Below, one piece after another: positions 24,201 through 35,372 of a DNA stretch of 64,000 nucleotides. Numbering within the stretch: position 1 is the first letter of the stretch; each line of letters begins with the position of its first letter. The position numbers and the translations under genes are program-made. The notes below the pieces were generated by a model that made no database searches, was not told the DNA's origin, and worked only from the letters and a program-made list of their open reading frames with translations. The DNA is from Caprimulgus europaeus (lineage: Eukaryota > Chordata > Aves > Caprimulgiformes > Caprimulgidae): NCBI GenBank assembly GCA_907165065.1, contig OU015541.1:4960001-5024000 (forward strand), read 5' to 3'.

Positions 24201-27200
24201 TTTTTCTCCCATCAGTTTCTCATAAATCCTATACATATTTTGTATAACCACAGGAGTCCTTTTGAACTTTGCATTTGTTATTTTAAAATGTAAGTGAATG
24301 TTTTATTGGGGACAATGATATCTTCTTAAATAATGTTGGCTTAATTGATTTCATGCAACAGTCATGGGATCTAAATATGCAAACAGACAAGTTTTCTAGG
24401 TTGAAGTCCTGTAGAACTGAAATACAGGAGGGCAAACTTTAGATGGTGAAACTGAGTAGCTGTTTTCTTTTTATGTTGTTTAATACAAGTGATTATAGGT
24501 TGTTGATTCAGTGACCTCTGTAAAAATCACAGAACAAAAATCTTTTGGCTTATGAATTGCCATGCAAATGTGATTATGTAGATGTAATGCATTGTGGGGT
24601 TTTTTCCCTAGTTCATTAAATGAACATTAGTCTGTGTTAGACTTTGGGCTAGGTTATTGGCTTTATATTCAGTTGGTTTGGTCTTTCTTTCCTGTGCAAT
24701 AATATGTAATTCAGCATTTAGTAAGGTTTTATGTGCTATGGCATCCTTCTACAGTCAAGCTTCATTTGTGATTGTTGTTAATGATGAAGTATAGTTGTAC
24801 AATAAGTTAATTGTGATTTGATACAAAAATGCTGCTAGGAAAAAAAAAAAATGCAAACATCTACTGACCCCTTCAATCTCTCTTTTCTTCTAAGACTATC
24901 TAAGACAGGAGGGAATCAAAAAGCCAAATTCTCTTCATGCCAGTTGCAGTACAAGTTGACAAAATATTTAGACAGCTTGTTCCTAAGCAAATACATCTGC
25001 TAGAAAATCAGATTAACATTTTGATGGATCTGATAATGAATACAAATTAAGACCACAAATTGCTGAAGGTGGCCAAACTGTCCTACCAATTTTCTTTAAT
25101 TTGTAACCTAACCTTAGAAATAGTCAGACATTTAAGATCTTGACAATATATCAAGAGACTGATGCTGTATAACATATAATTCATATAATTAAATTATAAA
25201 TCCATAATGATACAACTGAAAGTGAAATTTGGTTCAAGCTTCTCATGGTTCAACTAAATCAGATTTATTTCTGTATTTTATGAATCTTGCTGAAATGTGC
25301 TGAAAAACCTCATAAAGCTTTTCCATCGAACTGACAGAACTTAGAATAAATCAGAAACTTGTAACTTAGTGATTTAGACACATGATTCTTTTAAATGAAC
25401 CTCCCTTAAGGTTATGAGCTAGAGTCCTTCAAGGACCTCACTGTCCTGTTGTACATGTATGAAAGCAATAATTCATTTCAATGGCAGACCTTAAGAGGTA
25501 GAAACATTCTGTCACCTGCAGAGAGCCTCGTGCAGCTCCAGTTTAGAGTGGAAGTGTTACAGTTCAGTCCCTCGATAGTTTGTTCCCTTTCATCTTCTGC
25601 AGTTTGGGATTGTTTTGATTATATCAGCAGCTTCATTTTGTTGTACATTTCTGCAGGATGCTTTCAGAGTTATTAGTGCCAGTTATAATCTCATAGTCCT
25701 GTAATTTATGGAGATACTTTCTGATTGTTTTTCCTTCCTGCCCTGTTTTTTTTTTTTCTTTTTTTAAGTGAGTTTCTAAATTCATTTAAGTCAGAGGAGA
25801 TTTTGATGGCAATTTCAATGTCAACAAGGTGTGACCTATGCAACTTTTTTTTTTTTAAGAGTGGCAAAAGTACTTTCATTTCTAAGATTTAAGTTTTATT
25901 TATGCTTGGGCATAAAGAAGAAAGTGTCTTCAAGTCATGTTGTCTTTTTCTATTTCTATTGTAAAAACTTGAGCTTGGATGTAACTGACATTGGCTGGAA
26001 AACTCAGTTTACTTTATTTTTGCCAGAACATAATCTTCAGGTTTTCATTGTGCCCTTTTGTGTTCCTTCCTGGCCATCATTGATACCTTGTGTAAGTAGA
26101 GAAAATAGCATAACATTGCACTTGGAAGTACAATAGGTACCTTTACAAGGTAAATTCATAATCTGTTTCTATTCTGAGTTAGGACTGTCTAATGAAGCTA
26201 AATGGACTTGCATCTTTCAGTTCTATAAAGAAGACAACCCTAAATTTTAAGATCTGGGATCAAATACTTTGGCATTTAACTTCAGTCTACTCAGACATGG
26301 AATGCTGTATTTATGAAGCACAGTAACTGAGGTTCATTCAGAAACGCTTTTGGCTTGTGATGTTCACCTTCATGGTTTGCGGCTCCACGACAAAAACTGT
26401 TTCTGCTTCTGGATTCTGGTTGTCTGATATAGCATGAGAACTGTTTGTGGTGTTTTGGAAGCATTTGGTGTTATGGCTTCTTCTCAAATCTTTTAATATT
26501 TAGTCTAGTCTTGAGTCAGATGTGAAGCTAATTAATTGAGATTGTATTTTCAGTGTCAAAGTGTGAGAAGGGCTGTATTAAACTCTGAAAAAAAATGATC
26601 AAGCTGTTTCTGAATGCAGGCATTGCTTTGCCTCTAGGCCTCTGCTGGATGTTTCTTTTTCTCTGTTCCTTAGTGGGATACTCCAGACTAGTTGAGTTGA
26701 GCTCAGCTGTTCCTTGTCACTTTAATTACTGTAATCAAATGGCTCAACTCCTTGTGTGTTTGAGAAGAGGAAAAGTTTTAATATCCTGTTTAACCTTTCA
26801 CTGGTTTTAATATTTCCATGAATGGAAGTTAAGTGAAGGCATCTGGCGTGTTTAGTCTCAGTAAATAATGGAACTTCTCTGTGACACGTTAATTATACTG
26901 ATATCGTGACTACTATAAAACTTAAACAAACTTGGGACCTGATCTTGGGAACTCAGGTGTGCACAAGTAACATTTCACTCATTTGGAAACAAACTAAAAT
27001 TCACAAGTGAAGTTTTATCTGTTGAGCCAAAAAAGAGAAATATCAGCAACCCTGCAGCTGTAGGTTTTGGGATTTTTTTTCCTTGTGCAAACAGCAGTTA
27101 GCATAAGAGTGGGCTGTGCCATGCTACTACGCTCAGCATATAATTCCAGCAGGATGTGTGTAACAAAGACCTTACAGTCATTCTTCTGAGGTCTTGAAAT

Positions 27201-29342
27201 CAAAACCCAGTGGCTTTCTTTGACTTCAGCAAATGGCATAGAACGTGCTTTGGCTTGGACAGGGCAGTGCAGTGCTGGCACTGTGGTGGCTCACTCTAAG
27301 CAAGGTAGTTACTGTGCACAGCACGTCGCTGATGTGCCTACAGTAGGTACAGAGCTAGCTCTCTTCACCTAGCTCAAGCATCTCAGAATGTATTGCTGTT
27401 TAACTGCTCTCAAGGGATAGTTTTACCTGCAATCTACATTTCCATGTTCAATCCAGCAGTCTTCTAAAAGCCTAAGTACGCTCACTGCCTCAACAGAAGT
27501 TTTGGCCATGTAAGGGCAAATGGACTAAAGGAGGCCTACAGAGCAAAAGATCCTGAGCTCAAGTTTATGCTGTGGCTGGTGTAGGTGTTTTTCTCTGCCA
27601 AGCTTACAAACAGTAACGTGTTCTGAAAGCACATAAGATCAAGAAGATCGAGTTGCACAAATCTGCTCTTGAGTTTACATTTTCTATTACAGTAAAGACA
27701 ATCTTTGTGTCTTAGTCCCTCATCTGCAGAATCCAAAATACTCTGCATAATACCTTAAACTGCTGTATTCTTTGAACAAAGTGAACATGTTAAATATTTG
27801 AAGAACATGCATAGTAATTTTCAAGGCAGACATTTGGGTGATCTACAAAAGATATACATCTGAGAACATGTTCCATATGCTTTATTTCCCAAATTTGGGG
27901 AAAATAGTTGGTTTATTGTCCTAGAGATTGCTTTATGAATCCTGTAAGTTTGACTTTATTTATGAAGAAAAACTGTTAGAATGTAGAAGAAATTATCTCA
28001 AAGAACTGTATATGGCCAAAAGGCAGTAAATAATGTTTCTTACCTGCAAACTGACAATTCAGTGGAATCATAAAATAGTTACTTGTCAAAGTTTTGGCAT
28101 TTCCCAGAATTACGAATATCTTGAACAGCTTGAAAATATCTTGGAATTTTATGCACAAGACCAATTTACCCAACCTTGAGGCAGTGCTGGGAGTCCTTGT
28201 AGTCACTTGATGACATCAAAACAGTTTTTGTTGCCAGCTGCCTATTTCTAACCATGGAGTGCCAACTTTGGCAAGTTGCCTTAGGCTGCAAGTGTGGAAG
28301 TGAGGAAGCTCCCTCGTGTCAGCTCTGTTCTCCCATCTCCTTTGTGAGGTGTTTTGTTGTTTGGTTTTTTTCCACATGCACTGAGCAATGAAGCAACTAA
28401 CCAGCTTCAGAAGGGAAGTTTGTCAATATTGAATCTTATTCCATTGTTTTCATTACCATCAATGTAAGAATTTTGAAGTAAGCCTATTTTCTTCACTAGT
28501 AAAATGCAATTCAATTTCCTTTGGGGAGACAAAGATAAATGAGAGAAGTGAATCAGAGAAGGTAGAGATAAGAAATAGGGTTAAAAATAATACAAGGGGG
28601 AATATGTTGCTAGAATTATCTGGGGCTTTATGCTGTGAGTCAGTCATAAAATGTGAGTTGGCTATTGCCCTCCCTCTAGAAGTGCTCCAAAGATCAAAGG
28701 AAGACCTCCTACATCTGCACAGAAAAGCCCAAAGGGGTTGCAGAGTATTACCAAGGTGAATTCTCTAGGGAGTAATGAAATTGGAATTGCTTTAGCCACA
28801 GTTTAAAGGTTAATGTTCTTGTGATGATTTATATGACAGCATATAAATTATACTCTGCCCAGTTCTCAGTATTGGGTTTTTTATTGCCTAAATTGGCCAA
28901 CCAGCTGCTTTTTTTTTTTTTAATTTGTTCCCTGACATGATGAAATGCAGGACTGCCCGGATCTCTGTGTTGTCAGGTTGTCATGTGTATTTTAAAAAAA
29001 CAACCAAAACCACCAAACAAAAAACCAAAACACAAATCACAAAACTGTGTAATGAAAAGCAGGAAAATACTGATGTATTCTATAAATTTGCAAGGGTAAG
29101 GTTTAATTTACTGGGCTATGGACAGGATAAACTGTGTACTAAAGAGAAAACAGTTAAAGGTAGTAAGCTTACTTTGTAAAACTTGGGATTTATTTGCTAA
29201 AGTTGCACTCTAAGGAGATCTGGAAGGCCATCTTATCGATCAGTAATCTTAATTTCTCTCACAGATCTTCAGTTCTGTGTAGTAGACTTCCTGCCTGTAA
29301 AATTAATTTTCCTTGTTCTGTTGACATTTATCCAATTTGCAG
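18286..29342. other. Long non-coding interval, no gene seen
   Basis: About 11 kb of AT-rich sequence with scattered homopolymers (21446-21458 A, 24839-24852 A, 25747-25758 T, 28911-28921 T) and an AAC/CCAAAA-rich tract at 28992-29044. Small frames such as 20549-20779 (minus) and 25831-26136 (plus, with a GT-AAGT at 26090) have no family features. Consistent with intron or intergenic DNA. Confidence 0.5.
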
Positions 29343-29423
29343 TCCAACTCACAACAGGATAAACACGAGCAGCAAATTGCTCTAAAAACAGTGGAACTAC
29401 TACAGTCTAACTCCATGGCCATA
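29343..29423 (+). CDS. Candidate 81-nt coding exon, glutamine-rich helix-like
   Basis: The acceptor (TTGACATTTATCCAATTTGCAG, ending 29342) and a perfect donor core (ATA|GTAAGT) enclose exactly 27 codons, open in phase 0 and symmetric. The peptide starts SNSQQDKHEQQIALKTVELL and ends QSNSMAI. It is polar, amphipathic and helix-prone, the kind of composition seen in coiled-coil or linker segments. The next candidate exon begins only 102 nt downstream, with a CTAAAAC branch-like sequence and a pyrimidine-rich acceptor between them. I do not recognise the protein. Two well-formed exons back to back in the same frame are the best evidence for a spliced gene in the interior of this window. Confidence 0.4.
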
Positions 29424-29525
29424 GTAAGTGTATTAATATCATTACCCAGCTCCCTGGCCTCTCGTTATCAAATGCTTTTCACATTAGTGGCTAAAACCCT
29501 TCTTATTTTCTTTGCTTACCCACAG

Positions 29526-29580
29526 AATATCCCCACTGCATCCACAACTCCCTCTGAGTCCCTGAACCAGCAGATGGGCA
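29526..29580 (+). CDS. Candidate 55-nt coding exon, S/T/P-rich
   Basis: It follows an excellent acceptor (CTTCTTATTTTCTTTGCTTA then CCCACAG, ending 29525) and ends at GGGCA|GTAAGC. Read in phase 0, as the preceding exon requires, it gives NIPTASTTPSESLNQQMG and leaves phase 1. The composition (S, T, P, Q) suggests a disordered linker. The intron before it (29424-29525) is 102 nt, near the minimum size for vertebrates. No family is recognised. Confidence 0.4.
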
Positions 29581-32117
29581 GTAAGCACATAGTGCTCTGG
29601 TTCATTCCACACTGCCTATATCCTGACTGACCTACAGATACTGAAGCGTTCCCCTTTACACAAGGACTAATTTCTGGCACCTATGACCAGAAACTGTTTT
29701 CCCAAACCTCTAGAAACAATTGGGGAAAAAAAAAAAAATCTCTACCACTTTGTTAATTGTAGTTAAGTTGACCAGAAAAATCAAAGGTGATTTGAGAGTG
29801 AGAGATATGGACAGCATGATTATGTACACTTTTTTTCCTTATTTATTTTTAGATCGGAAATAAAAAGATGTAAAGATACTTTACAAAACACAATTTCTTC
29901 TTTAAAATTTAATAGATATACTTGCCTTAAAATTATAGGATTTTAGAATAATAAATATTAAGTTTTGTCTTAAAGGTATCTATCTTTCTGCAGTTCAAAT
30001 GCTAGAAATTTTAGTCATATCTGTCAGCACTGCAGTGTTAAAACCCAAATAATAATTTATTTTAAAAAAAAAAATCTTACTCAACTGAGTCTGTTGAAGA
30101 GTAACTTCAAGTTTCTTTCATTGTTTTATATTTAGACTTTAAAACAGTGGCTGGCAATGAGCACCCTTTGATAAAGAATCTTATCAGTGTTGTGGGTTTT
30201 TGAGTTAACAGAATGATGTTTCATCATTTGCCTTCCCAGTACTCCATGTTTTAGCTCTGACATTCCCTGCTGTGCTCTCTACTATTACGTATTTATCCCC
30301 TTCTCGACTCATAGGATGGAATATCCCCAGTCTGCTTGGCCTGCCAGGAGGCATCTGAGAGGTGACAGTGGCTTTGTGAAATACATTTCACTGGTACTTG
30401 ACATTCTGTTCATTGTTTCCTTCTGTGAAGTGAGAAAGGAGTCCCAGGAATAAACTGATAGGAATTCTGACTTTTAGCACAAATAACTCTCTCAAGAGTT
30501 ATGAGACATTTGGCTGTAAGTGTTTATATATCCAGTTATCTGGAATGTTTATCTACAAGGCTAAGCTTAAAGATTTTTATAGGTGTTTTTGTTTTGCTTT
30601 AGTCTTTTGGTTATCACAGATGATGCAGAAAGTTTCCAATAATCTGGATGTGTTACACTATACTGTTAAATTACCATGCTAATTTCTTGTCCTAGAATGA
30701 AGAAACATTTGTAGTGATTTTTGGCACAGTAACCATCCAAATCGCACTAATTTCCTGTGTTACATACCAGCAATAACCCTCCACGTTCTGATTACCTAAC
30801 CACAGCTACTTACTGCATGCAGAGAAAACAGTGTTAGTTTAGGAACTAAAGTGTAATAAAAATAAACCTGTTAAACTAATGAGTTTTCTGTAGATCAGTC
30901 TCAGCAAGTCGTTGACCTGATGAATATAAACACTTTAAATGGACCGATGATAAACGAGTTTAGCTTTTAGACAAAGTAAGAATTTATGTAGAAAACAGCA
31001 ACACATGAGCATGTTAATAATGAAAAAAATCCTCTAAATTTGCCATCAGAAATTGAACTTGAGTAATTTTTAATTATGAAGAAACCTAACACACTGATAG
31101 TTTCTGCTTTCATGTAGCACTTTACTCATACATTGTGCCCTTTTGCCCAGAAGACTCTTAGGAAAAGGTAGAGAACAGAAATAAACATTCTGCAGGTTTT
31201 CTATATGTAATTTGAATCAAATTGTTCCATCGTTAGTGCAAAAGAAAAATAAGATAATTAATCCACAATACAACTTGCATCCCTGGTGTATGCAATACCT
31301 CCATCATCCTGGTTATAATAGATGGAATATACTGTTCTCTTCATGCCCAGATTATAAAATAACTCGTATATGGCCAAGAACCTCTGTGTTGGTCTATCCT
31401 GGCAGAACCAGTTGTGCTGAAACAATGTTCTTGCCTGTATATTGAACTGCAAGAACATCCTCCTTCTCTAAAAAGACATTAAGCCAATGCTTTTAAAAAA
31501 TAGCATCAGTTATACGAAGGAAGGGTTAAGAGGACAGTAGTTCTTGTCCCTCTGAATCATAAGTGGGGTTCACTCACTCCCTAGTTCGTGATAGGGGAGT
31601 TCCCAGTCAGCATTCCACCCAGCTGAGGTTTACTTTTGGTCCTGGTGTTTTGTTCCTGAAGGTGATCCACTGAACTCCAACAGTTCTAGGGAGTTGGGCA
31701 GCCAGATTACCAAGCGAGTTCTTAACTGAGTGTCATGGTAGTTCTGCATATTGAGTGTGTTCTGCTCTGGTTTTACCTTATTTAGTCCTTAGAAGCTTTA
31801 TCCTTTGTAAATTTTAGGCTATCGACATGATCTGCTGGGATGTTCCACCAGAAAGAGACAGAATGAAGGTCCAAAGAAAGGTGTTCTTTTGTTACTTGTT
31901 CTTAAAATAGTTTAATACACTGTGTTCTGAAAGAATTTCAGTGATTATTTGCCTATAAAGAAGTATGTTTGGTCATTCTAAGTTCACATACAGTGAAGGG
32001 CTGGATGTTTTAATTGGCTCTTAGTAGTCCTCTGAAATGTAAAAGCAGCAATGTTAGGATTGCATTTCAAGGATATCTTGTATATGTATTTTTGTTTAAA
32101 TTTAATCCTTCTTTAGA
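29581..32117. other. Non-coding, no gene seen
   Basis: Poly-A runs (29725-29738, 30062-30073) and ordinary AT-rich DNA. A small perfect hairpin, ATAACTCT-CTCA-AGAGTTAT, lies at 30483-30502. The segment near 31500-31720 is somewhat richer in GC but shows no recognised element. Confidence 0.5.
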
Positions 32118-32225
32118 AATCACAGAACCCTAAAAACATTTAGGCTGGAAGGGATTTGGGGAGGTTATCCAGGCCATGAGCTTCATGCTCAAAGCAGGGC
32201 CATTTTATAAATTAAATCAAGTTAC
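32118..32225 (-). mobile_element. CR1 LINE 3'-end fragment (old)
   Basis: AATCACAGAACCCTAAAAAC, GGCTGGAAGGGATTTGGGGA and GCTCAAAGCAGGGCC match, with divergence, the reverse complement of the CR1 3' tail (GGTTCTGTGATT preceded by the TTCCAGCC block). It reads on the minus strand. About 100 bp remain. Confidence 0.7.
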
Positions 32226-33760
32226 TCGCACATTTTCTTGGGATAGCTTTTTTTTTTAATTTCAAGTCTCTTACTAATCAAAGTTATCCATCAAGCATTA
32301 GAGGCAGTTCCTGATTTGATGTGGATTTTGTGGGGGGTTTTCTAGTGCAAAGGACATATGGATTAGTATGAGTTTAGTTTTCTTATTTTTATGTACTGTA
32401 CTATGAATATAAAAGCATCAGTAATAATAAAATAAAAGCAAATGTTATTAATATCCTATTAGCTTTAACAAATGAAAACAATCTTTTTACTAACAGATGG
32501 GGCTCAGGCTCTCTGCATTAAGTATTTTTAAAGTAGCTTGACATTTGAACAGCAAATGGATCAAGCAGATCACTTCAAAAAATACACAAAAGAAATGAGG
32601 GCTTCAAGCATAACAATATTTTCTGTCCTAAATAGCTTTTCAGTCTGATACACAACTAATGTATCTTCAATCCATCCTTAGTGAATTAATAAATAAAAAT
32701 ACCCACCAATTAGGAGATGTCCTACATAGGTCTCAAAACATTTTATCATGTTTTTGTATTTTATTGTGTTGTCAATCCATTTTTTCTGGAATACTGTGGT
32801 CTGGTGATGTGAAGGAACCTTCTCAAGGTTGCCCAGCAGGCCGGTGGCTGAGCAGTTTATTGCCACAGGGCTGGACAATGTAGAGTTTGAGCTTCTGCAG
32901 TATAATTAAATAATTGTTCTGAAATGTATAGTACTGAGTAGAATTGTCATGCAGTTGATGCTAGCTAGATAAAATTGATGTGTTAATTGCATTCACTTTT
33001 CATCTATTTAGAAATGAACGTAAATGAATGCATCTGAAGCAATTAGTATCCTAATATAAGAACTCTCAAAATACCATGAAAAAATACTGATAAATATAAG
33101 CCAGCAGGATACTTATGGGTGCTAAAAGTGGATGCAGTCCTCTGTCCCTGTTTTTCATTATTTTAAAAAACAAAAACAACCAAACAAAAAAAAACACCCA
33201 CATAAAACAAAACCCCTCGCATTTTTCTGTTTACTCCCAAAACAGAGATCCAGTTCTCTCTGGTAAAAAGTTCAGTCTTCAGCAAAAATCCTTTGCTGAT
33301 TTTGAACTGAGTTTATTTATACTTGTTTTATACATGTTTGTCCTCGGGGTGAGCCCATCACTGATGAGAATTCCAGACTCTGTGGAACAAAATGCGAAGG
33401 AAGCATTTCATAACTGGAGAAAGCAAAGCCGGGAGAAGGTGCTATTCCATGCGGTTTGAAGCGCCCTAGGACGCAGACACTCAAAGCCCCTGGGATCTGT
33501 AATGTATTTATCATCTTTAGTGTTAAGCCCTCCATTCCGAGGTCATAACGCTGTGTATAACTGAAATGAGTCCACTGGGTTATTTGTGAGACTTCACCAA
33601 TATGGGCTTGAAGCCTAAAAGGAGAAATGAGTTTGTGTTCTCGGGCTTGGTACAGCTCCAAACGGCTTCTGCAGGAATTGCATGCTCGTACCTGAAGCTA
33701 AAACCAGGTTTCCTTTATTCACTGTAATTATCTCGTGGAAATTTCTGATGTTCATTTCCC
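32226..33760. other. Non-coding, no gene seen
   Basis: AT-rich sequence with an AC/A-rich tract at 33161-33215 (CAAAAACAACC, AAAAAAAACACCCACAT). The open frame at 33115-33459 crosses that tract and has no protein-like features. Confidence 0.5.
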
Positions 33761-33770
33761 GACTTTTCAG

Positions 33771-33946
33771 CCTGTAAAACCAGAACCTGAAGGTTTTGCT
33801 GGGACGTTTCTCAGTGCGCGGGAGCCGGGCTGGCCCGAGGAGCCACCTCCGGGCCGCTAGGTGGCGGTGTTGGGCAGGCGGTGACAGGAGCGCGGGAGCG
33901 GATTTGGCTCCGGTGAGACTCGGTTACAAAGGGCGCGCAGGTGAGC
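33771..33946 (+). promoter_or_regulatory. GC-rich patch with two strong splice donors (possible alternative first exon)
   Basis: About 150 bp of CpG-rich sequence (33805-33955) interrupts AT-rich DNA. It contains CTCCG|GTGAGA (GT at 33913) and GCGCAG|GTGAGC (GT at 33941), both good plus-strand donors. A possible acceptor, GACTTTTCAG, ends at 33770, but all three frames hit stops before the second donor. A non-coding first exon or an unrelated CpG-rich element fits better than an internal coding exon. Confidence 0.4.
33854..33868 (+). promoter_or_regulatory. CTCF consensus core
   Basis: CCGCTAGGTGGCGGT fits the CTCF core CC-R-C-Y-AG-R-K-GGC-R-S-Y at every position. CTCF acts as an insulator and loop-anchor protein. 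Its orientation is plus (the C-rich half to the left). The site sits inside the GC-rich patch, about 200 bp left of two CR1 copies. Confidence 0.7.
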
Positions 33947-34059
33947 GGCGCCATTAAACAGCGTTCTCTCGATGCACTGCTGTTGTGGTTTCGCTACTCC
34001 ATTGCTGGCAGCTTTGCGTATCTTCTTGAGAGGCAGCTTGCTTTTACCAGATCTGCTAA

Positions 34060-34900
34060 ATCACAGAGTCCCAGCATGGTGGAAGGGACCTCAGGAGATC
34101 ATCCAGTCCAACTCCACCTGCTAAAGCAGGTACATCTAGAGCAGGTTACACAGGAAGGCGTCCAGGTGGGTTTGGAATCTCTGCAGAGAAGGAGACTCCA
34201 CACCCTCTCTGGGCAACCTGTCCCAGTGCTCTGGCACCCTCATAAAGAAGTGTTTCCTCATGTTTAAGAGGAACCTCCTGTGCTTCAGCTTTTGCCCGTT
34301 GCCCCTTGTCCCATCACTGGTCACCACTGAAAACAGTCTGTCCCCATCCTCTTGATACCCGCCCTTGAGATATTTATAAACATTGATAAGGTCCCCTCTC
34401 AGTCTTCTCTTCTCCGGGCTAAACAGACCCAGCTCTCTGTCTTTTATCTTAAGAAAGGTGCTCCAGCCCCTTAATCATCTTTGTAGCCTCTGCTGGACTC
34501 TCTCCAGATGTTCCCTGTCTCTTTGGAACTGGGGAGCCCAGAACTGGACACAATATTCCAGATGCAGCCTCACCAGGGCAGGGTAGAGGGGGAGCATCAC
34601 CTTCCTTGACCTTCTGGTCACACTCTTCTGAATGCACCCCAGGAGACCATTGGCCTTCTTCGCCATAAAGACACACTGCTGGCCCATGGTCAACGGGTCA
34701 TCCACCAGTCGTTCCAGGTCCTTCTCTGCAGGGCTGCTTTCCACCAGATCAACCCCCAGCCTGTCCTGGTGCCTGGGGTTATTCCTCCTCAGGGGCAGGA
34801 CCCTACACTTGCCCTTATTGAACTTCATCAGTTTCCTCTGCACCCAACTCCCCAGCCTATCCAGATATTGATCTAAATTACCCCATATATTTTGATTACT
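34060..34900 (-). mobile_element. CR1 LINE, 5'-truncated, with RT C-terminal ORF and 3' UTR
   Basis: Read on the minus strand this is the last part of a CR1 element. A 153-codon frame (34936 to 34475) contains phrases typical of the C-terminal end of CR1 reverse transcriptase: DRLGSW, LMKFNKGKC, VDDPLTMGQQC, KKANGLLGCI and LVRLHLEYCVQFWAPQ. It is followed by the 3' UTR, with GACCTCCA-type and TCCCACCATGCTGGGACTCT segments ending near 34060. The frame ends at a stop within the former ORF, and no N-terminal RT or endonuclease portion is present, so it cannot mobilise itself. The right edge is approximate (34880-34940). It is less diverged than the other CR1 fragments, so it is probably a younger insertion. 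Confidence 0.93.
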
Positions 34901-35044
34901 TAAGTCTACAAAAGCTGCCTCATTCTTTGAGATCATGCCACTTAATTTAAAAGAATAACGTTGTTAGACTATAATTTCTCAATATTAAAATAAATATTAA
35001 AACCTCTTAAAAAGAAAATAAGGAATACCATGGATTTAAGAACA

Positions 35045-35372
35045 CTTTCTACAACTGCCTGAATGGAGGTTGTAGCGAGGTGGGTGTGGGTCTCTTTTTC
35101 CAAGTGAGAAGTGATAGGATGAGAGAAAATGGCCTCAAGTTGTGCTAGGACAGGTTTAGGTTGGATATTAGGAAAAACTTCTTCATTGAAAGGGTTGTCA
35201 GGCACTGGAACAGGCTGCCCAGGGAAGTGGTTGAGTCGCCATCCTTGGAGGGATTTAAAAGATGTGCAGATGTGGTGCTTAGGGACATGGTGTAGAGGGA
35301 CTTAGCAGTGTTAGGTTAATAGTTGGACTGTATCTTAAAGGTCTTTTCCAACCAAAATGACTCTGTGATAGT
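35045..35372 (+). mobile_element. CR1 LINE 3'-end copy, plus strand
   Basis: CTACAACTGCCTGAATGGAG, GTTGTAGCGAGGTGGGTGTG, GAAATGGCCTCAAGTTGTGC, GGAACAGGCTGCCCAGGGAA and GGTCTTTTCCAACCAAAATG with CTCTGTGATA are the standard CR1 3' UTR, ending with the tail near 35370. The coding part is lost. Its strand is opposite to the CR1 copy at 34060-34900, and the two truncated 5' ends face each other across about 145 bp of AT-rich DNA. Confidence 0.92.

Noticed and set aside
25831-26136. 101-codon frame ending near a GTAAGT
   Set aside because: Hydrophobic, low-confidence chance frame; no paired features beyond one donor-like match.
33941-34327. Open frames on both strands at the start of the CR1 element
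   Set aside because: They read through CR1 3' UTR sequence and are not genes.
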